Below, piece by piece: positions 8,881-17,423 of a DNA stretch of 64,000 nucleotides. The number at the start of each line of letters is the position of its first letter. Positions within the stretch are counted from its first letter, which is position 1. This DNA is from Cognatishimia sp. MH4019 (GTDB lineage: Bacteria; Pseudomonadota; Alphaproteobacteria; Rhodobacterales; Rhodobacteraceae). Made by a program: the position numbers and the translations under genes. The notes beneath the pieces were generated by a model. That model did not search any database. It was not told where the DNA came from and worked only from the letters and a program-made list of their open reading frames with translations. The DNA is taken from positions 434,001 to 498,000 of the forward strand of contig NZ_JAHTBL010000002.1 in assembly GCF_020177595.1 (NCBI RefSeq). The letters run 5' to 3'.

Positions 8881-9495
8881 TCATGCAGCATCAAGGAAGC
8901 AGGCGACCGAATCAGCCAGTTGATCGGGTGTCAGGTCGCGTCGAAAGAACTCCACAAAGCCATGTTCCGGCAGCACCAGATAGCTCAGCGTGGAGTGGTC
9001 GATCAGGTAAAACTCATCATCTGAGTCTTGCCGGCTATAGTAGGTCTTATAGGCTTGCGAGGCCGCGCGCACCTGCTCGGGAGAGCCGGTTAGCCCGATC
9101 ATGCGCTCGTGCATGTTCGCGGCGAACTCGCTGACAACCTCGGGGCTGTCGCGCTCGGAATCAACGCTGATGAAAATCGGCGTGATCTCTTTGCCTTGCT
9201 CTTCCAGAATATAGGTCGCCTCGGCGTTGCGGAAGGTATCGAGCGGGCAGACATCGGGGCAATAAGTGTAGCCAAAATAAATCAGTGACGGGTCGGTCAA
9301 CACGTCCTGATCGGTCACCGTCTGACCTTCCCCGTTAACCAGCGTGAACGGCCCGCCAATCTGCCCCCCGGCCACCTGCCCGATGCGGCAGTCGGCAAAC
9401 TGATCGGCAGGTGCCATGACAGTGGTCAGGACAACGGCCCCTCCGACCAAAGCAGCGACCCCTCCGGCGGCGAGTGCGGCAAATTTCCGAGACAT
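8881..9495 (-). CDS. senC: SCO1/SenC/PrrC copper chaperone
   Basis: A 204-residue protein anchored by one N-terminal membrane segment (about residues 9-27), with a periplasmic thioredoxin-like domain. The copper site is C79-x3-C83 (TYCPDVC) plus H167 (LIDHSTLSY). SCO/SenC proteins deliver copper to cytochrome c oxidase; PrrC also affects signalling through RegB in Rhodobacter. The ATG at 9495 has an AAGAAGGG ribosome site; the frame remains open upstream, but that part does not fit the family. It is divergent from regB and upstream of regA, the order known from Rhodobacter. Confidence 0.93.
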   Translation of the reverse strand: MSRKFAALAAGGVAALVGGAVVLTTVMAPADQFADCRIGQVAGGQIGGPFTLVNGEGQTVTDQDVLTDPSLIYFGYTYCPDVCPLDTFRNAEATYILEEQGKEITPIFISVDSERDSPEVVSEFAANMHERMIGLTGSPEQVRAASQAYKTYYSRQDSDDEFYLIDHSTLSYLVLPEHGFVEFFRRDLTPDQLADSVACFLDAA

Positions 9496-9531
9496 GGCGG
9501 TTCCCTTCTTCCTGTGGCGGCTTTGATTGAT

Positions 9532-9551
9532 TTGTCGCAACAAAACGACAA
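9532..9551. promoter_or_regulatory. Palindrome in the senC-regB divergent promoter
   Basis: TTGTCG (9532-9537) and CGACAA (9546-9551) are perfect inverted half-sites eight bases apart, in the 91-base region between the divergent senC and regB starts. The spaced GTCG/CGAC arrangement is loosely compatible with RegA/PrrA sites, which have two short GC-rich half-sites with a variable gap. Autoregulation of the cluster is an inference. Confidence 0.4.
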
Positions 9552-9586
9552 TTGTGACACGACACACCTGATACCTAGGTAGGACC

Positions 9587-10975
9587 ATGGCGGACGCAAG
9601 CTCTGAACAGATACTTCGCGGCACCCGAAGCGATTGGGTCCGACTTAGAACGCTTATTACACTACGCTGGATCGCGATTACTGGCCAGATTGTCGCGATC
9701 ACAATGGCGCAACGTCTCTATGATCTGCAGCTTGAGCTTGGCCTGTGTTATCTCGCCGTCGGCGCATCGGTCATCGCCAATCTGATCGCCGTTTCAATCT
9801 TTCCCGAGAACAAGCGCCTGACTGAAAGCGAAGCCGTGTCGATGATCCTGTTCGACATCTGTCAGCTGTCGTTTCTGATTTTTCTGACAGGCGGTTTGAA
9901 CAATCCATTCGCCCTTCTGATCCTTGCGCCTGTCACGATTTCGGCCACGGTGCTGCAGCTGCAATCCACGGTCTTTCTGGGCGTCATCAGCCTGACACTG
10001 ACCACCCTTGTTGGCCTCTATCATATCCCACTGAGAACCGCCGAGGGGTTCATCCTGCGGATCCCGGATATTTTCCTTTTCGGCTTCTGGTCCGCGATTG
10101 TGATCGGTGTGATCTTCATTGCGATTTACGCGCGCCGCGTGACCGTCGAAATGCACTCTATGTCGGACGCTCTTTTGGCGACGCAAATGGCGCTGGCCCG
10201 CGAGCAGAAGTTGACCGATCTGGGGGGTGTTGTTGCAGCTGCAGCGCATGAGTTGGGCACGCCCTTGGCCACGATCAAACTTGTCAGCGCCGAGCTAATG
10301 GACGAGTTGGAAACAAACCCCGATCTCAAGGAAGACGCCCAGTTGATCCGCGATCAGGCGGATCGGTGTCGTGACATCCTGCGGTCGATGGGTCGCGCTG
10401 GGAAAAGCGATTTACATATGCGCTCTGCCCCGCTGTCCACCGTGGTTCAAGAGGCCGCAGAGCCGCATACAGATCGCGGCAAGACCGTTCATTTCATCTT
10501 CGAGCCTGCAACGGGCGGGGAATCAAAACACCCGCTTTTGTATCGGCGTCCCGAGATCATTCACGGTATTCGAAACCTCGTTCAGAATGCGGTCGATTTT
10601 TCCAAAAAGAATGTCTGGGTCGAGGGTAGCTGGACCGAAACAGAAATCATCATTCGCATCACCGATGACGGCCCCGGCTTCCCCTCACAGGTGATCGGGC
10701 GCTTGGGTGATCCGTTTGTGCGCCGCCGTCGCAGTGACGAAGATCGCGCCCAGCGCCCGGGATATGAGGGTATGGGTCTGGGCCTTTTCATCGCCAAGAC
10801 CTTGCTGGAACGCTCAGGCGCGGAACTGGCTTTTGCCAACGGCTCGGACCCGTTTCTGACCGATGACGAACGCACAGAGCGCAGCGGCGCAATTGTCGAG
10901 GCCGTTTGGGCACGGCGAAAGATCGGTGCAGAAAGCAAATCCTCTATTGGAGAGAACACCGCGATCCAGATTTGA
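9587..10975 (+). CDS. regB: Redox sensor histidine kinase RegB/PrrB
   Basis: Membrane kinase of 462 residues with about six membrane segments (residues 24-180). The quinone-binding motif GGLNNPF is at 102-108. The histidine box AAAHELGTPLATI puts the phosphorylated His at 221. The redox-active cysteine is C261 in ADRCRDILRSMG. Then come the N-box (RNLVQNAVDFS) and the G-boxes (DDGPGFP, GMGLGLFIAKTLL). It senses the ubiquinone pool and oxygen and phosphorylates RegA (8253). All regulatory residues known from Rhodobacter RegB are present. It is transcribed divergently from senC-regA. Confidence 0.96.
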   Translation: MADASSEQILRGTRSDWVRLRTLITLRWIAITGQIVAITMAQRLYDLQLELGLCYLAVGASVIANLIAVSIFPENKRLTESEAVSMILFDICQLSFLIFLTGGLNNPFALLILAPVTISATVLQLQSTVFLGVISLTLTTLVGLYHIPLRTAEGFILRIPDIFLFGFWSAIVIGVIFIAIYARRVTVEMHSMSDALLATQMALAREQKLTDLGGVVAAAAHELGTPLATIKLVSAELMDELETNPDLKEDAQLIRDQADRCRDILRSMGRAGKSDLHMRSAPLSTVVQEAAEPHTDRGKTVHFIFEPATGGESKHPLLYRRPEIIHGIRNLVQNAVDFSKKNVWVEGSWTETEIIIRITDDGPGFPSQVIGRLGDPFVRRRRSDEDRAQRPGYEGMGLGLFIAKTLLERSGAELAFANGSDPFLTDDERTERSGAIVEAVWARRKIGAESKSSIGENTAIQI

Positions 10976-10985
10976 CCGCAGTTTC

Positions 10986-11000
10986 TTAACGCGCTGTTAA
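10986..11000 (+). promoter_or_regulatory. CtrA-type binding site upstream of the PAS gene
   Basis: TTAACGCGCTGTTAA matches the full alphaproteobacterial CtrA consensus TTAA-N7-TTAA and continues with CC. It lies in the 67-base gap between regB and the PAS gene, ending 42 bases before the ATG at 11043, a plausible position for a promoter-proximal site. I inspected the intergenic sequences by eye and saw no other exact match in them. Confidence 0.6.
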
Positions 11001-11042
11001 CCAAAGTGAAGAAATCTCGAAACGTCTTGTGTGAGGTGTTCA

Positions 11043-12284
11043 ATGATCGATTCGAGTTCTGTTATCCTGATTTTGGAGGTGATCGCCGTTTCAGTTGTAG
11101 TCGGTATCGCCGCGATCGCTTTCTTGTTGAAAACCATACCGCCCAGTTCGCAGCCCGTCGCTACGGTCGATATTGTGCAGGCCACCGACGACAAGTTTGC
11201 CCAAGCGCCGATCCCCTCTTGGGTAGAAACCTCCGACGGTGTCTTGCGCGACAGCAACGCCAGCTATGATCGCCTCGCCGATTTGACGTCGGGCGACAAA
11301 CAGCCCTTCCAGCACCCGCCTGATCTGACCCTCACCGATGGCAAAACCGCGCGGTACACGACCTCGATTGCGCTGAGAAATACCGCCGACCCGGTTTGGT
11401 ATGAGGTCACGCTGGCCTGCGGTGAAGGCGACCGGATGGCATATGCCGTGCCGATCACCAATCAGGTAAAAGCCGAAAGCGCGCTTCGCGATTTTACCCA
11501 AACACTGGCCAAAACCTTTGCCCACTTGCCCGTCGGTCTTGTGATCTTCGACAGCAAACGCGAACTGGTTCTTTTCAATCCAGCCATCGGCGATCTTACC
11601 AATCTGCCGATTGAGTTTATGGCCAGTCGGCCCTCCCTTTTCGCTTTCCTCGACCGACTTCGCGAGACCCAGATGATGCCCGAGCCAAAGGATTACAAAT
11701 CCTGGCGCAATGATATGGCCAAGCTGGAGGCAGCCGCGGTTGACGGCACCTATTCGGAATTGTGGACACTGCCCTCTCAAGTAACCTACCGCGTGTCGGG
11801 TCGCCCGCATCCCGATGGCGCGGTGGCTTTCGTATTTGAAGACATCAGCGCGGATATCACACTGAAGCGCCGCTTCCGGTCCGAGATTGAACAAGGCCAC
11901 GCAATCCTTGATTGCTTTGACCAAGGCATCGCCGTTTTCTCGAATGTGGGGGTCATGACCTTTACCAATCGTGGGTATCAAAAGCTCTGGGGCAATGATC
12001 CGTCCTCTGCGATCATCGACACCGGGATTGTCGATGCGACCCGTGAATGGCAATCGCTCTGCCGTCCTTCTCCGATCTGGGGGGACCTGCGTGATTTCAT
12101 TTTGAACACGCGCGATCGGACCGAGTGGTCCGACAGTATCGAACTGCTCGACGGCACCCATGTCGTGTGCCGGGTCGTGCCACTGGCCAATGGTGCGACG
12201 CTCGTCCGTTTTGAGGAAAACCGCACGCCGACGCTTATGCCGCTCCACAATCCAAATGGGGAGCCTGTCGAAATGACCGGCTAA
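11043..12284 (+). CDS. Membrane-anchored multi-PAS protein without kinase domain
   Basis: A 413-residue protein with one N-terminal membrane segment (about residues 7-30) and, by pattern, three PAS-like units: roughly residues 55-130, 150-270 (AHLPVGLVIFDSKRELVLFN) and 285-390 (AILDCFDQGIAVFSNVG). It ends in VRFEEN plus a short tail. There is no histidine box and no ATPase domain, so it cannot be a kinase itself. PAS adaptors such as DivL, which acts on CckA in the CtrA pathway, are a possible analogue; the CtrA-type site upstream supports this but does not prove it. The ATG at 11043 has a GAGGTG ribosome site; a GTG at 11031 is an alternative. Confidence 0.75.
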   Translation: MIDSSSVILILEVIAVSVVVGIAAIAFLLKTIPPSSQPVATVDIVQATDDKFAQAPIPSWVETSDGVLRDSNASYDRLADLTSGDKQPFQHPPDLTLTDGKTARYTTSIALRNTADPVWYEVTLACGEGDRMAYAVPITNQVKAESALRDFTQTLAKTFAHLPVGLVIFDSKRELVLFNPAIGDLTNLPIEFMASRPSLFAFLDRLRETQMMPEPKDYKSWRNDMAKLEAAAVDGTYSELWTLPSQVTYRVSGRPHPDGAVAFVFEDISADITLKRRFRSEIEQGHAILDCFDQGIAVFSNVGVMTFTNRGYQKLWGNDPSSAIIDTGIVDATREWQSLCRPSPIWGDLRDFILNTRDRTEWSDSIELLDGTHVVCRVVPLANGATLVRFEENRTPTLMPLHNPNGEPVEMTG

Positions 12285-12322
12285 GCGGTTGCGGGGGCGG
12301 GTGGACCGTTTAAGGTCTGCCC

Positions 12323-12799
12323 ATGACAAACCGGTTCGCGACCCAATCCCTGAAATCTGCCGACGATACAGCGCAGTTGGCCCAAGCGGTCAGCAGCGTT
12401 TTGACGACCGGAGACGTCTTGCTTTTGGAAGGTCCGTTAGGCGCAGGCAAAAGCCATTTCGCACGACACGCGATCCAAGCGCGGCTGGGTCGGGCCGAGG
12501 ACGTCCCGTCGCCGACATTCACGCTGGTTCAGGTCTATGAAACGCCTGATCTGGATATCTGGCATTGCGATCTCTATCGCCTGTCAGACCCTGATGGCGC
12601 AATCGAACTGGGCCTTGAAGAGGCCTTCGAAACAGCGGCTTACCTCATTGAATGGCCCTCTCGTCTGGGCGATCTGCGGCCCGCCGATGCGGTTACGTTG
12701 CAGCTTGCCATGGGCGCGGGCGAGGACCACCGCGAAGCGACATTTTCCGGGCAACCCTCTGGCTTTCGCACACGGCTCGAGAGTGTCCTGAATGACTGA
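12323..12799 (+). CDS. tsaE: tRNA threonylcarbamoyladenosine biosynthesis ATPase TsaE
   Basis: A 158-residue P-loop ATPase with Walker A GPLGAGKSHFAR, the switch-like PSPTFTLVQVY, and WHCDLYRL followed by an ELGLEEAF segment, the standard TsaE signatures. It helps TsaD (502) and TsaB make t6A37 in tRNA. It is the first gene of an operon in which every junction overlaps: its last eight bases overlap the amgK start. Confidence 0.95.
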   Translation: MTNRFATQSLKSADDTAQLAQAVSSVLTTGDVLLLEGPLGAGKSHFARHAIQARLGRAEDVPSPTFTLVQVYETPDLDIWHCDLYRLSDPDGAIELGLEEAFETAAYLIEWPSRLGDLRPADAVTLQLAMGAGEDHREATFSGQPSGFRTRLESVLND

Positions 12800-13820
12800 C
12801 CGCAGCACCCTTGCCACGCAGTTCCTGACCTCCAGCGGTTGGGGCGGCGGCACCCTTACCTTGCTTGCCGGCGATGCGTCCAATCGCAAGTATTTTCGCC
12901 TTCGCGACGTGCCGAACAAACCTGATGCCGTGCTGATGGACGCCCCTGAGGAACGTGGCGAAGACGTGCAGCGTTTTATCAAAGTCGCTGATTTTCTCTG
13001 GTCGCAAAACCTGAGCGCACCAGAGATTTATGCCAAGGATATCCCCCACGGCTTTCTTCTGCTCGAAGACCTGGGCGACGACCTTTTCTCCACGATTTGC
13101 TTGGATGGTTCCTCCAAAGAAACCGCGCTTTATCAAGCTGCGGCAGACGCGCTTATCGCTCTTCACAAGGCTCCGCCTCCAACGCTCGATCCTTACGCGC
13201 CCGGCCTCATGGCCGAGCTCGCTGCGCAATCGGTCGACTGGTATGCGCTTGGTCGCGAAGGCGGTGTCGATCCTGCCAAACGAAGCGCTGTCCTCAGCAG
13301 GATGGAGGATGCGCTCTCCGCATTTTCCAAAGACTTCACCGTTACAATCTTGCGCGACTATCACGCTCAAAACCTGATCTGGCTGCGCGATCGCGAGGGT
13401 CCGGCTCGTGTTGGTCTATTGGATTTTCAGGACGCCATGATCGGACACCCAACCTATGATCTTGTCTCCCTGCTGGAAGACGCGCGCCGCGATGTGAGCC
13501 CCCAAACCCAAGAGGCGACGCTGACCTATTTTATCGACCAAACCGGTCGCGATCCGGTCGAAACCCGCGCGGCCTATGCGACCATGGGGGCACAACGCAA
13601 TCTGCGTATCCTCATGGTTTTTGCACGGCTGTCGCTGCACTTCCGCAAGCCTGACTACGTGGGCCTGATCCCGCGCGTTTGGGCGCATCTTCAAGGCAAT
13701 CTTGCTCAGCCAGGCCTTGAGGGCCTGCGCGATGCAGTAACCGATGCCTTGCCCGAACCGACATCCTCCCATCTGACAAAGCTCAAAGAAAAATGCGGCA
13801 CACACCCAACGCGGTCATGA
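12792..13820 (+). CDS. amgK: Sugar kinase AmgK (MurNAc/GlcNAc 1-kinase)
   Basis: A 342-residue member of the aminoglycoside phosphotransferase fold. The catalytic loop is LRDYHAQNLIWL and the metal-binding stretch LLDFQDAMIGHPTYDLVSLLE. The nucleotide-binding lobe has DASNRKYFR at about residues 30-38. Being followed directly by a MurU-like nucleotidyltransferase, it is best read as AmgK, which phosphorylates MurNAc and GlcNAc at C1 in the cell-wall recycling route that bypasses de novo MurNAc synthesis. The end overlaps the murU start by 28 bases. Confidence 0.88.
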   Translation: MTDRSTLATQFLTSSGWGGGTLTLLAGDASNRKYFRLRDVPNKPDAVLMDAPEERGEDVQRFIKVADFLWSQNLSAPEIYAKDIPHGFLLLEDLGDDLFSTICLDGSSKETALYQAAADALIALHKAPPPTLDPYAPGLMAELAAQSVDWYALGREGGVDPAKRSAVLSRMEDALSAFSKDFTVTILRDYHAQNLIWLRDREGPARVGLLDFQDAMIGHPTYDLVSLLEDARRDVSPQTQEATLTYFIDQTGRDPVETRAAYATMGAQRNLRILMVFARLSLHFRKPDYVGLIPRVWAHLQGNLAQPGLEGLRDAVTDALPEPTSSHLTKLKEKCGTHPTRS

Positions 13821-14485
13821 TCTTCGCGGCCGGGTTCGGCACGCGTATGAAAGAGCTGACACAGGATCGGCCCAAGCCGCTGATCCCGGTGGCGGGCAGG
13901 CCCTTGATCGACCATGCGCTTGATCTGGTGGACGATGCGAATATCGCCCTTCGGGTAGCGAATGTGCATTATAAACCCGAACCGCTGGTCCAGCATCTGA
14001 CCGCGCGCGATGTGGTCATCTCGGACGAAACACATGCTATTCTTGAGACCGGTGGCGGGTTGAAAAAGGCCCGCGCCTTACTGCACGACGCACCGGTTTT
14101 TACGATGAACAGCGATGCGGTTTTCCGCGGTCCGAACCCGTTTGAGACGTTGCGCACCGCTTGGGACTCCGACCGGATGAGCGCCCTTTTACTCCTGATC
14201 CCCATTGCGCAGGCACGCGGCACGCTAAGCAATGGCGACTTTCAGGTCGACGCTGACGGGCGGCTCTCCCGAGGGCCCGGGCTGATTTACAGCGGCATTC
14301 AAATCATTGATCCAAGCGCGGTCGATCCGGTGGAAGACACCGCCTTCTCGCTCAATGTCGTTTGGAACCGCCTTGCCGCCGAAGATCGGCTATTTGGCGT
14401 CGCCTATGATGGCCAGTGGTGCGATGTCGGCCACCCCTCCGGGATCGCGCTTGCTGAAAGCTTATTGGCGGCTCCCGATGTTTAA
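13793..14485 (+). CDS. murU: N-acetylmuramate 1-phosphate uridylyltransferase MurU
   Basis: A 230-residue nucleotidyltransferase with the sugar-phosphate NTP-binding motif FAAGFGTRMKELTQDRPKPL and later ETGGGLKKA and MNSDAVF, which hold the metal-binding Asp. MurU converts MurNAc 1-phosphate and UTP to UDP-MurNAc, completing the AmgK-MurU salvage route. The ATG at 13793 gives the normal N-terminal extension; an ATG at 13817, overlapping the amgK stop as ATGA, is a shorter alternative. Its last eight bases overlap addB. Confidence 0.9.
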   Translation: MRHTPNAVMIFAAGFGTRMKELTQDRPKPLIPVAGRPLIDHALDLVDDANIALRVANVHYKPEPLVQHLTARDVVISDETHAILETGGGLKKARALLHDAPVFTMNSDAVFRGPNPFETLRTAWDSDRMSALLLLIPIAQARGTLSNGDFQVDADGRLSRGPGLIYSGIQIIDPSAVDPVEDTAFSLNVVWNRLAAEDRLFGVAYDGQWCDVGHPSGIALAESLLAAPDV

Positions 14486-17423
14486 GCCCAGCGCAACCCC
14501 TCGCGTTTTCGGCGCCGCCCCCGGCGTGGATTTCCCCAAAGCGCTGGTCGAGGGCCTGCGTCGGCGCATGGCGGACCAGCCGCCGGAAGCCATGGCGCAG
14601 GTAGAGATTTACGTAAACACACGCCGGATGCAGCGACGGGTCAGGGACATTTTCGATCAAGGTCCTGCAACGCTGCTGCCTCGGATCAAGCTGATCACCG
14701 ATCTTGCGGATGATCTCTCACTGGCCGCGATACCGCCTGCTGTTCCGCCCCTGCAACGGCGGCTTGAGTTGACGAACCTGGTCGCGGCATTGCTCAAACA
14801 GCAACCTGACCTGGCGCCCAAAACCGCGCTTTACGATCTGGCTGACAGCCTTGCAGCACTTATGGATGAGATGCAGGGCGAAGGTGTCTCGCCAGAGACG
14901 ATCGCGACCCTCGACGTCTCGGACCAATCCGGCCATTGGGAGCGGTCGCTGCAGTTTCTGCGCATCCTCAACACCTTCTTCGAAGCGGGCACCGCAGCTC
15001 CGGATGCAAATGCGCGCCAGCGCCTTGTGATTGAAGCCACGCTTGAAAAATGGACGCACACGCCGCCGCGTCATCCAATTCTCGTTGCGGGGTCAACTGG
15101 ATCGCGTGGCGCGACAGGCCTGTTCATGAAAGCGGTCAGCAGGTTGCCCCAAGGCGGGATCATCCTGCCCGGCTTTGATTTCGATATGCCTCGCGCGATT
15201 TGGGAAACGCTCAGCGACGCGCTCACCGGGGAAGATCACCCGCAATACCGCTTTGCCCGCCTTCTGAGAGAGCTTGATCTGTCGAAGGCAGATGTTGCGG
15301 AATGGTCCAACCTTGCGCCAAGCGATCCCGCGCGCAATCGGCTCATCTCTCTCTCGCTGCGCCCCGCGCCCGTCACCCATCAATGGATGAGCGAAAGTGA
15401 CAGCCTTGGCGATCTGCAAGACGCGACGCATGGACTGACATTGCTCTCCGCACCCTCCACCCGGATGGAGGCGGTCGCGATTGCCATGCGCCTGAGACAA
15501 GCGGCAGAGGATGGCCAGACCGCGGCGCTGATCACACCGAACCGGAACCTGACACGCCAGGTGACCGCGGCGCTCGACAAATGGGGGATCGTTCCTGATG
15601 ACAGTGCGGGCGTTCCGCTGCCGCTATCTGCCCCGGGCCGGTTTTTGCTGCATATCGCAGATCTTTTCGGCCGCAAACTGACACCAGAGGCGCTGCTGAC
15701 GCTGCTGAAGCATCCGCTGACAAATACAGGGTCCAGCCAGCGCGGCGATCACTTGCGCTGGACCCATGATCTTGAGCTTCACATCCGCGACGGCAAGCTG
15801 GCATTTCCCGATAGCGCGAGCCTGCACAAATGGGCCGCGCGCGCGAAAGAAGACGATGGGCGGCATGCATGGGTTACGTGGATTTGTGCGTTTTTGGCAG
15901 GGTTAGAGACACATTTTGAAGGCAACCTCACAGATTTTCTTGAGACACATATCACCAAAGCCGAGCTTATCGCGGATGGTCCGCTTGCCGGTTCGCAAAG
16001 TGAGCTTTGGGGCGAGGCAGCAGGGCGAAAAGCGCTTGAGATTATTGAGGAGCTCCGTTCTGTTGCGCAAACCGGCGGGCGGTTGGAGGTTGCCGACTAT
16101 CGCTCTCTCATTCGGGGTGTCTTGAATCGTGGTGAAGTGCGTGACCGCGATGCGCCACATCCTCATGTCATGATCTGGGGAACGCTTGAAGCGCGCGTGC
16201 AGGGGACTGATCTGGTCATTCTGGGAGGTTTGAATGAAGGCATCTGGCCCGAACAACCCGCACCGGATCCATGGTTGAATCGCGTGTTGCGAGACCGTGC
16301 CGGGCTGCTTCTGCCCGAACGGCGTATCGGCCTGTCTGCCCATGACTACCAGCAGGGGGTCGGCGCAGCATCTGTTTGGCTCACCCGTTCGGTCCGGGAT
16401 GCGGATGCCGAAACCGTGCCGTCCCGCTGGATCAACCGCCTGACCAATCTGTTGACCGGGCTGCCTGAGCAGAACGGTCCCGAGGCGCTGGCGCAGATGG
16501 GAAAGCGCGGACAGGTTTGGCTTGATCACGCCACCCTGTTTGAAGCTCCGACGCAAGGTCTGAAACCTGGTGGCCGCCCCTCTCCTGCACCACCTCTTGC
16601 GGCGCGGCCAGACGGGCTTTCCGTCACCCGCATTCGAACGTTGATCCGTGATCCCTACGCGATCTACGCTGATAAAATATTGCGACTTCAGCCCCTTAAC
16701 CCGCTCCGACAAGAGGCGGATGCCCCCCTCAGAGGCATCACGATGCACAGCATCTTCGAGGCTTTTGTCAAAGACGACGGTCCGATCAACGGACCCGAGG
16801 GTCGCAACCGCCTGCTGGCTATTGGCGAGGCGCTTTTGGCAGAGAACGTGCCTTGGCCCATGGCGCGGCGCCTGTGGCTTGCCAAGCTGGCAAAGGTTGC
16901 GGATTGGTTCATGGCCGCCGAAGCAAAGCGACGCGACGGTGCCAAGCCTCACCTATTCGAGGAACGCGGCGAGATACAGATAGACACACCCGCCTTCAAG
17001 CTGACCGGCACCGCCGACCGGATCGACGTCACGGACGAGGGGGGCGCGATTGTTTATGACTATAAGACCGGTACGCCGCCAACCGCGCGACAGCAGAAAG
17101 AATACGATATTCAACTGTTGCTCGAAGCGGCGATGATCGAACGGGGCGGGTTCAGGAAGATCGGACCGATCCCGGTTGAAGACGCGATTTATATTGGCCT
17201 TGGGGCTAACCCGAAAGAAGTTGCAGCCCCCTTGGACGAGATTTCAACCAATGTCGTTTGGGGCGATCTTTTGGGTCTAATTCGACACTATTCCAGCCAA
17301 ACTCAAGGATATACTGCACGTCGCGCGATGGAGCGTATCGGGGATTATTCCGATTATGATCACCTCTCTCGGTTTGGCGAATGGGATATCACGGACACCG
17401 CTGAACGGATTGACCTGACATGA
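14478..17423 (+). CDS. addB: Double-strand break repair protein AddB
   Basis: A 981-residue subunit of the AddAB helicase-nuclease, which processes double-strand breaks for RecA loading. The alphaproteobacterial AddB has an inactivated helicase-like body and a C-terminal RecB-type nuclease, seen here as IVYDYKTGTPPTARQQKEYD with the catalytic Asp and Lys. The central LGGLNEGIWPEQPAPDPWLN is typical. The ATG at 14478 lies in the last codons of murU; an upstream extension of the frame lies wholly within murU and is not used. The stop overlaps addA by four bases. Confidence 0.93.
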   Translation: MFKPSATPRVFGAAPGVDFPKALVEGLRRRMADQPPEAMAQVEIYVNTRRMQRRVRDIFDQGPATLLPRIKLITDLADDLSLAAIPPAVPPLQRRLELTNLVAALLKQQPDLAPKTALYDLADSLAALMDEMQGEGVSPETIATLDVSDQSGHWERSLQFLRILNTFFEAGTAAPDANARQRLVIEATLEKWTHTPPRHPILVAGSTGSRGATGLFMKAVSRLPQGGIILPGFDFDMPRAIWETLSDALTGEDHPQYRFARLLRELDLSKADVAEWSNLAPSDPARNRLISLSLRPAPVTHQWMSESDSLGDLQDATHGLTLLSAPSTRMEAVAIAMRLRQAAEDGQTAALITPNRNLTRQVTAALDKWGIVPDDSAGVPLPLSAPGRFLLHIADLFGRKLTPEALLTLLKHPLTNTGSSQRGDHLRWTHDLELHIRDGKLAFPDSASLHKWAARAKEDDGRHAWVTWICAFLAGLETHFEGNLTDFLETHITKAELIADGPLAGSQSELWGEAAGRKALEIIEELRSVAQTGGRLEVADYRSLIRGVLNRGEVRDRDAPHPHVMIWGTLEARVQGTDLVILGGLNEGIWPEQPAPDPWLNRVLRDRAGLLLPERRIGLSAHDYQQGVGAASVWLTRSVRDADAETVPSRWINRLTNLLTGLPEQNGPEALAQMGKRGQVWLDHATLFEAPTQGLKPGGRPSPAPPLAARPDGLSVTRIRTLIRDPYAIYADKILRLQPLNPLRQEADAPLRGITMHSIFEAFVKDDGPINGPEGRNRLLAIGEALLAENVPWPMARRLWLAKLAKVADWFMAAEAKRRDGAKPHLFEERGEIQIDTPAFKLTGTADRIDVTDEGGAIVYDYKTGTPPTARQQKEYDIQLLLEAAMIERGGFRKIGPIPVEDAIYIGLGANPKEVAAPLDEISTNVVWGDLLGLIRHYSSQTQGYTARRAMERIGDYSDYDHLSRFGEWDITDTAERIDLT

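Noticed and set aside
15903-16952. Long minus-strand frame inside addB
   Set aside because: Antisense to a well-supported gene, no motif, no ribosome site.
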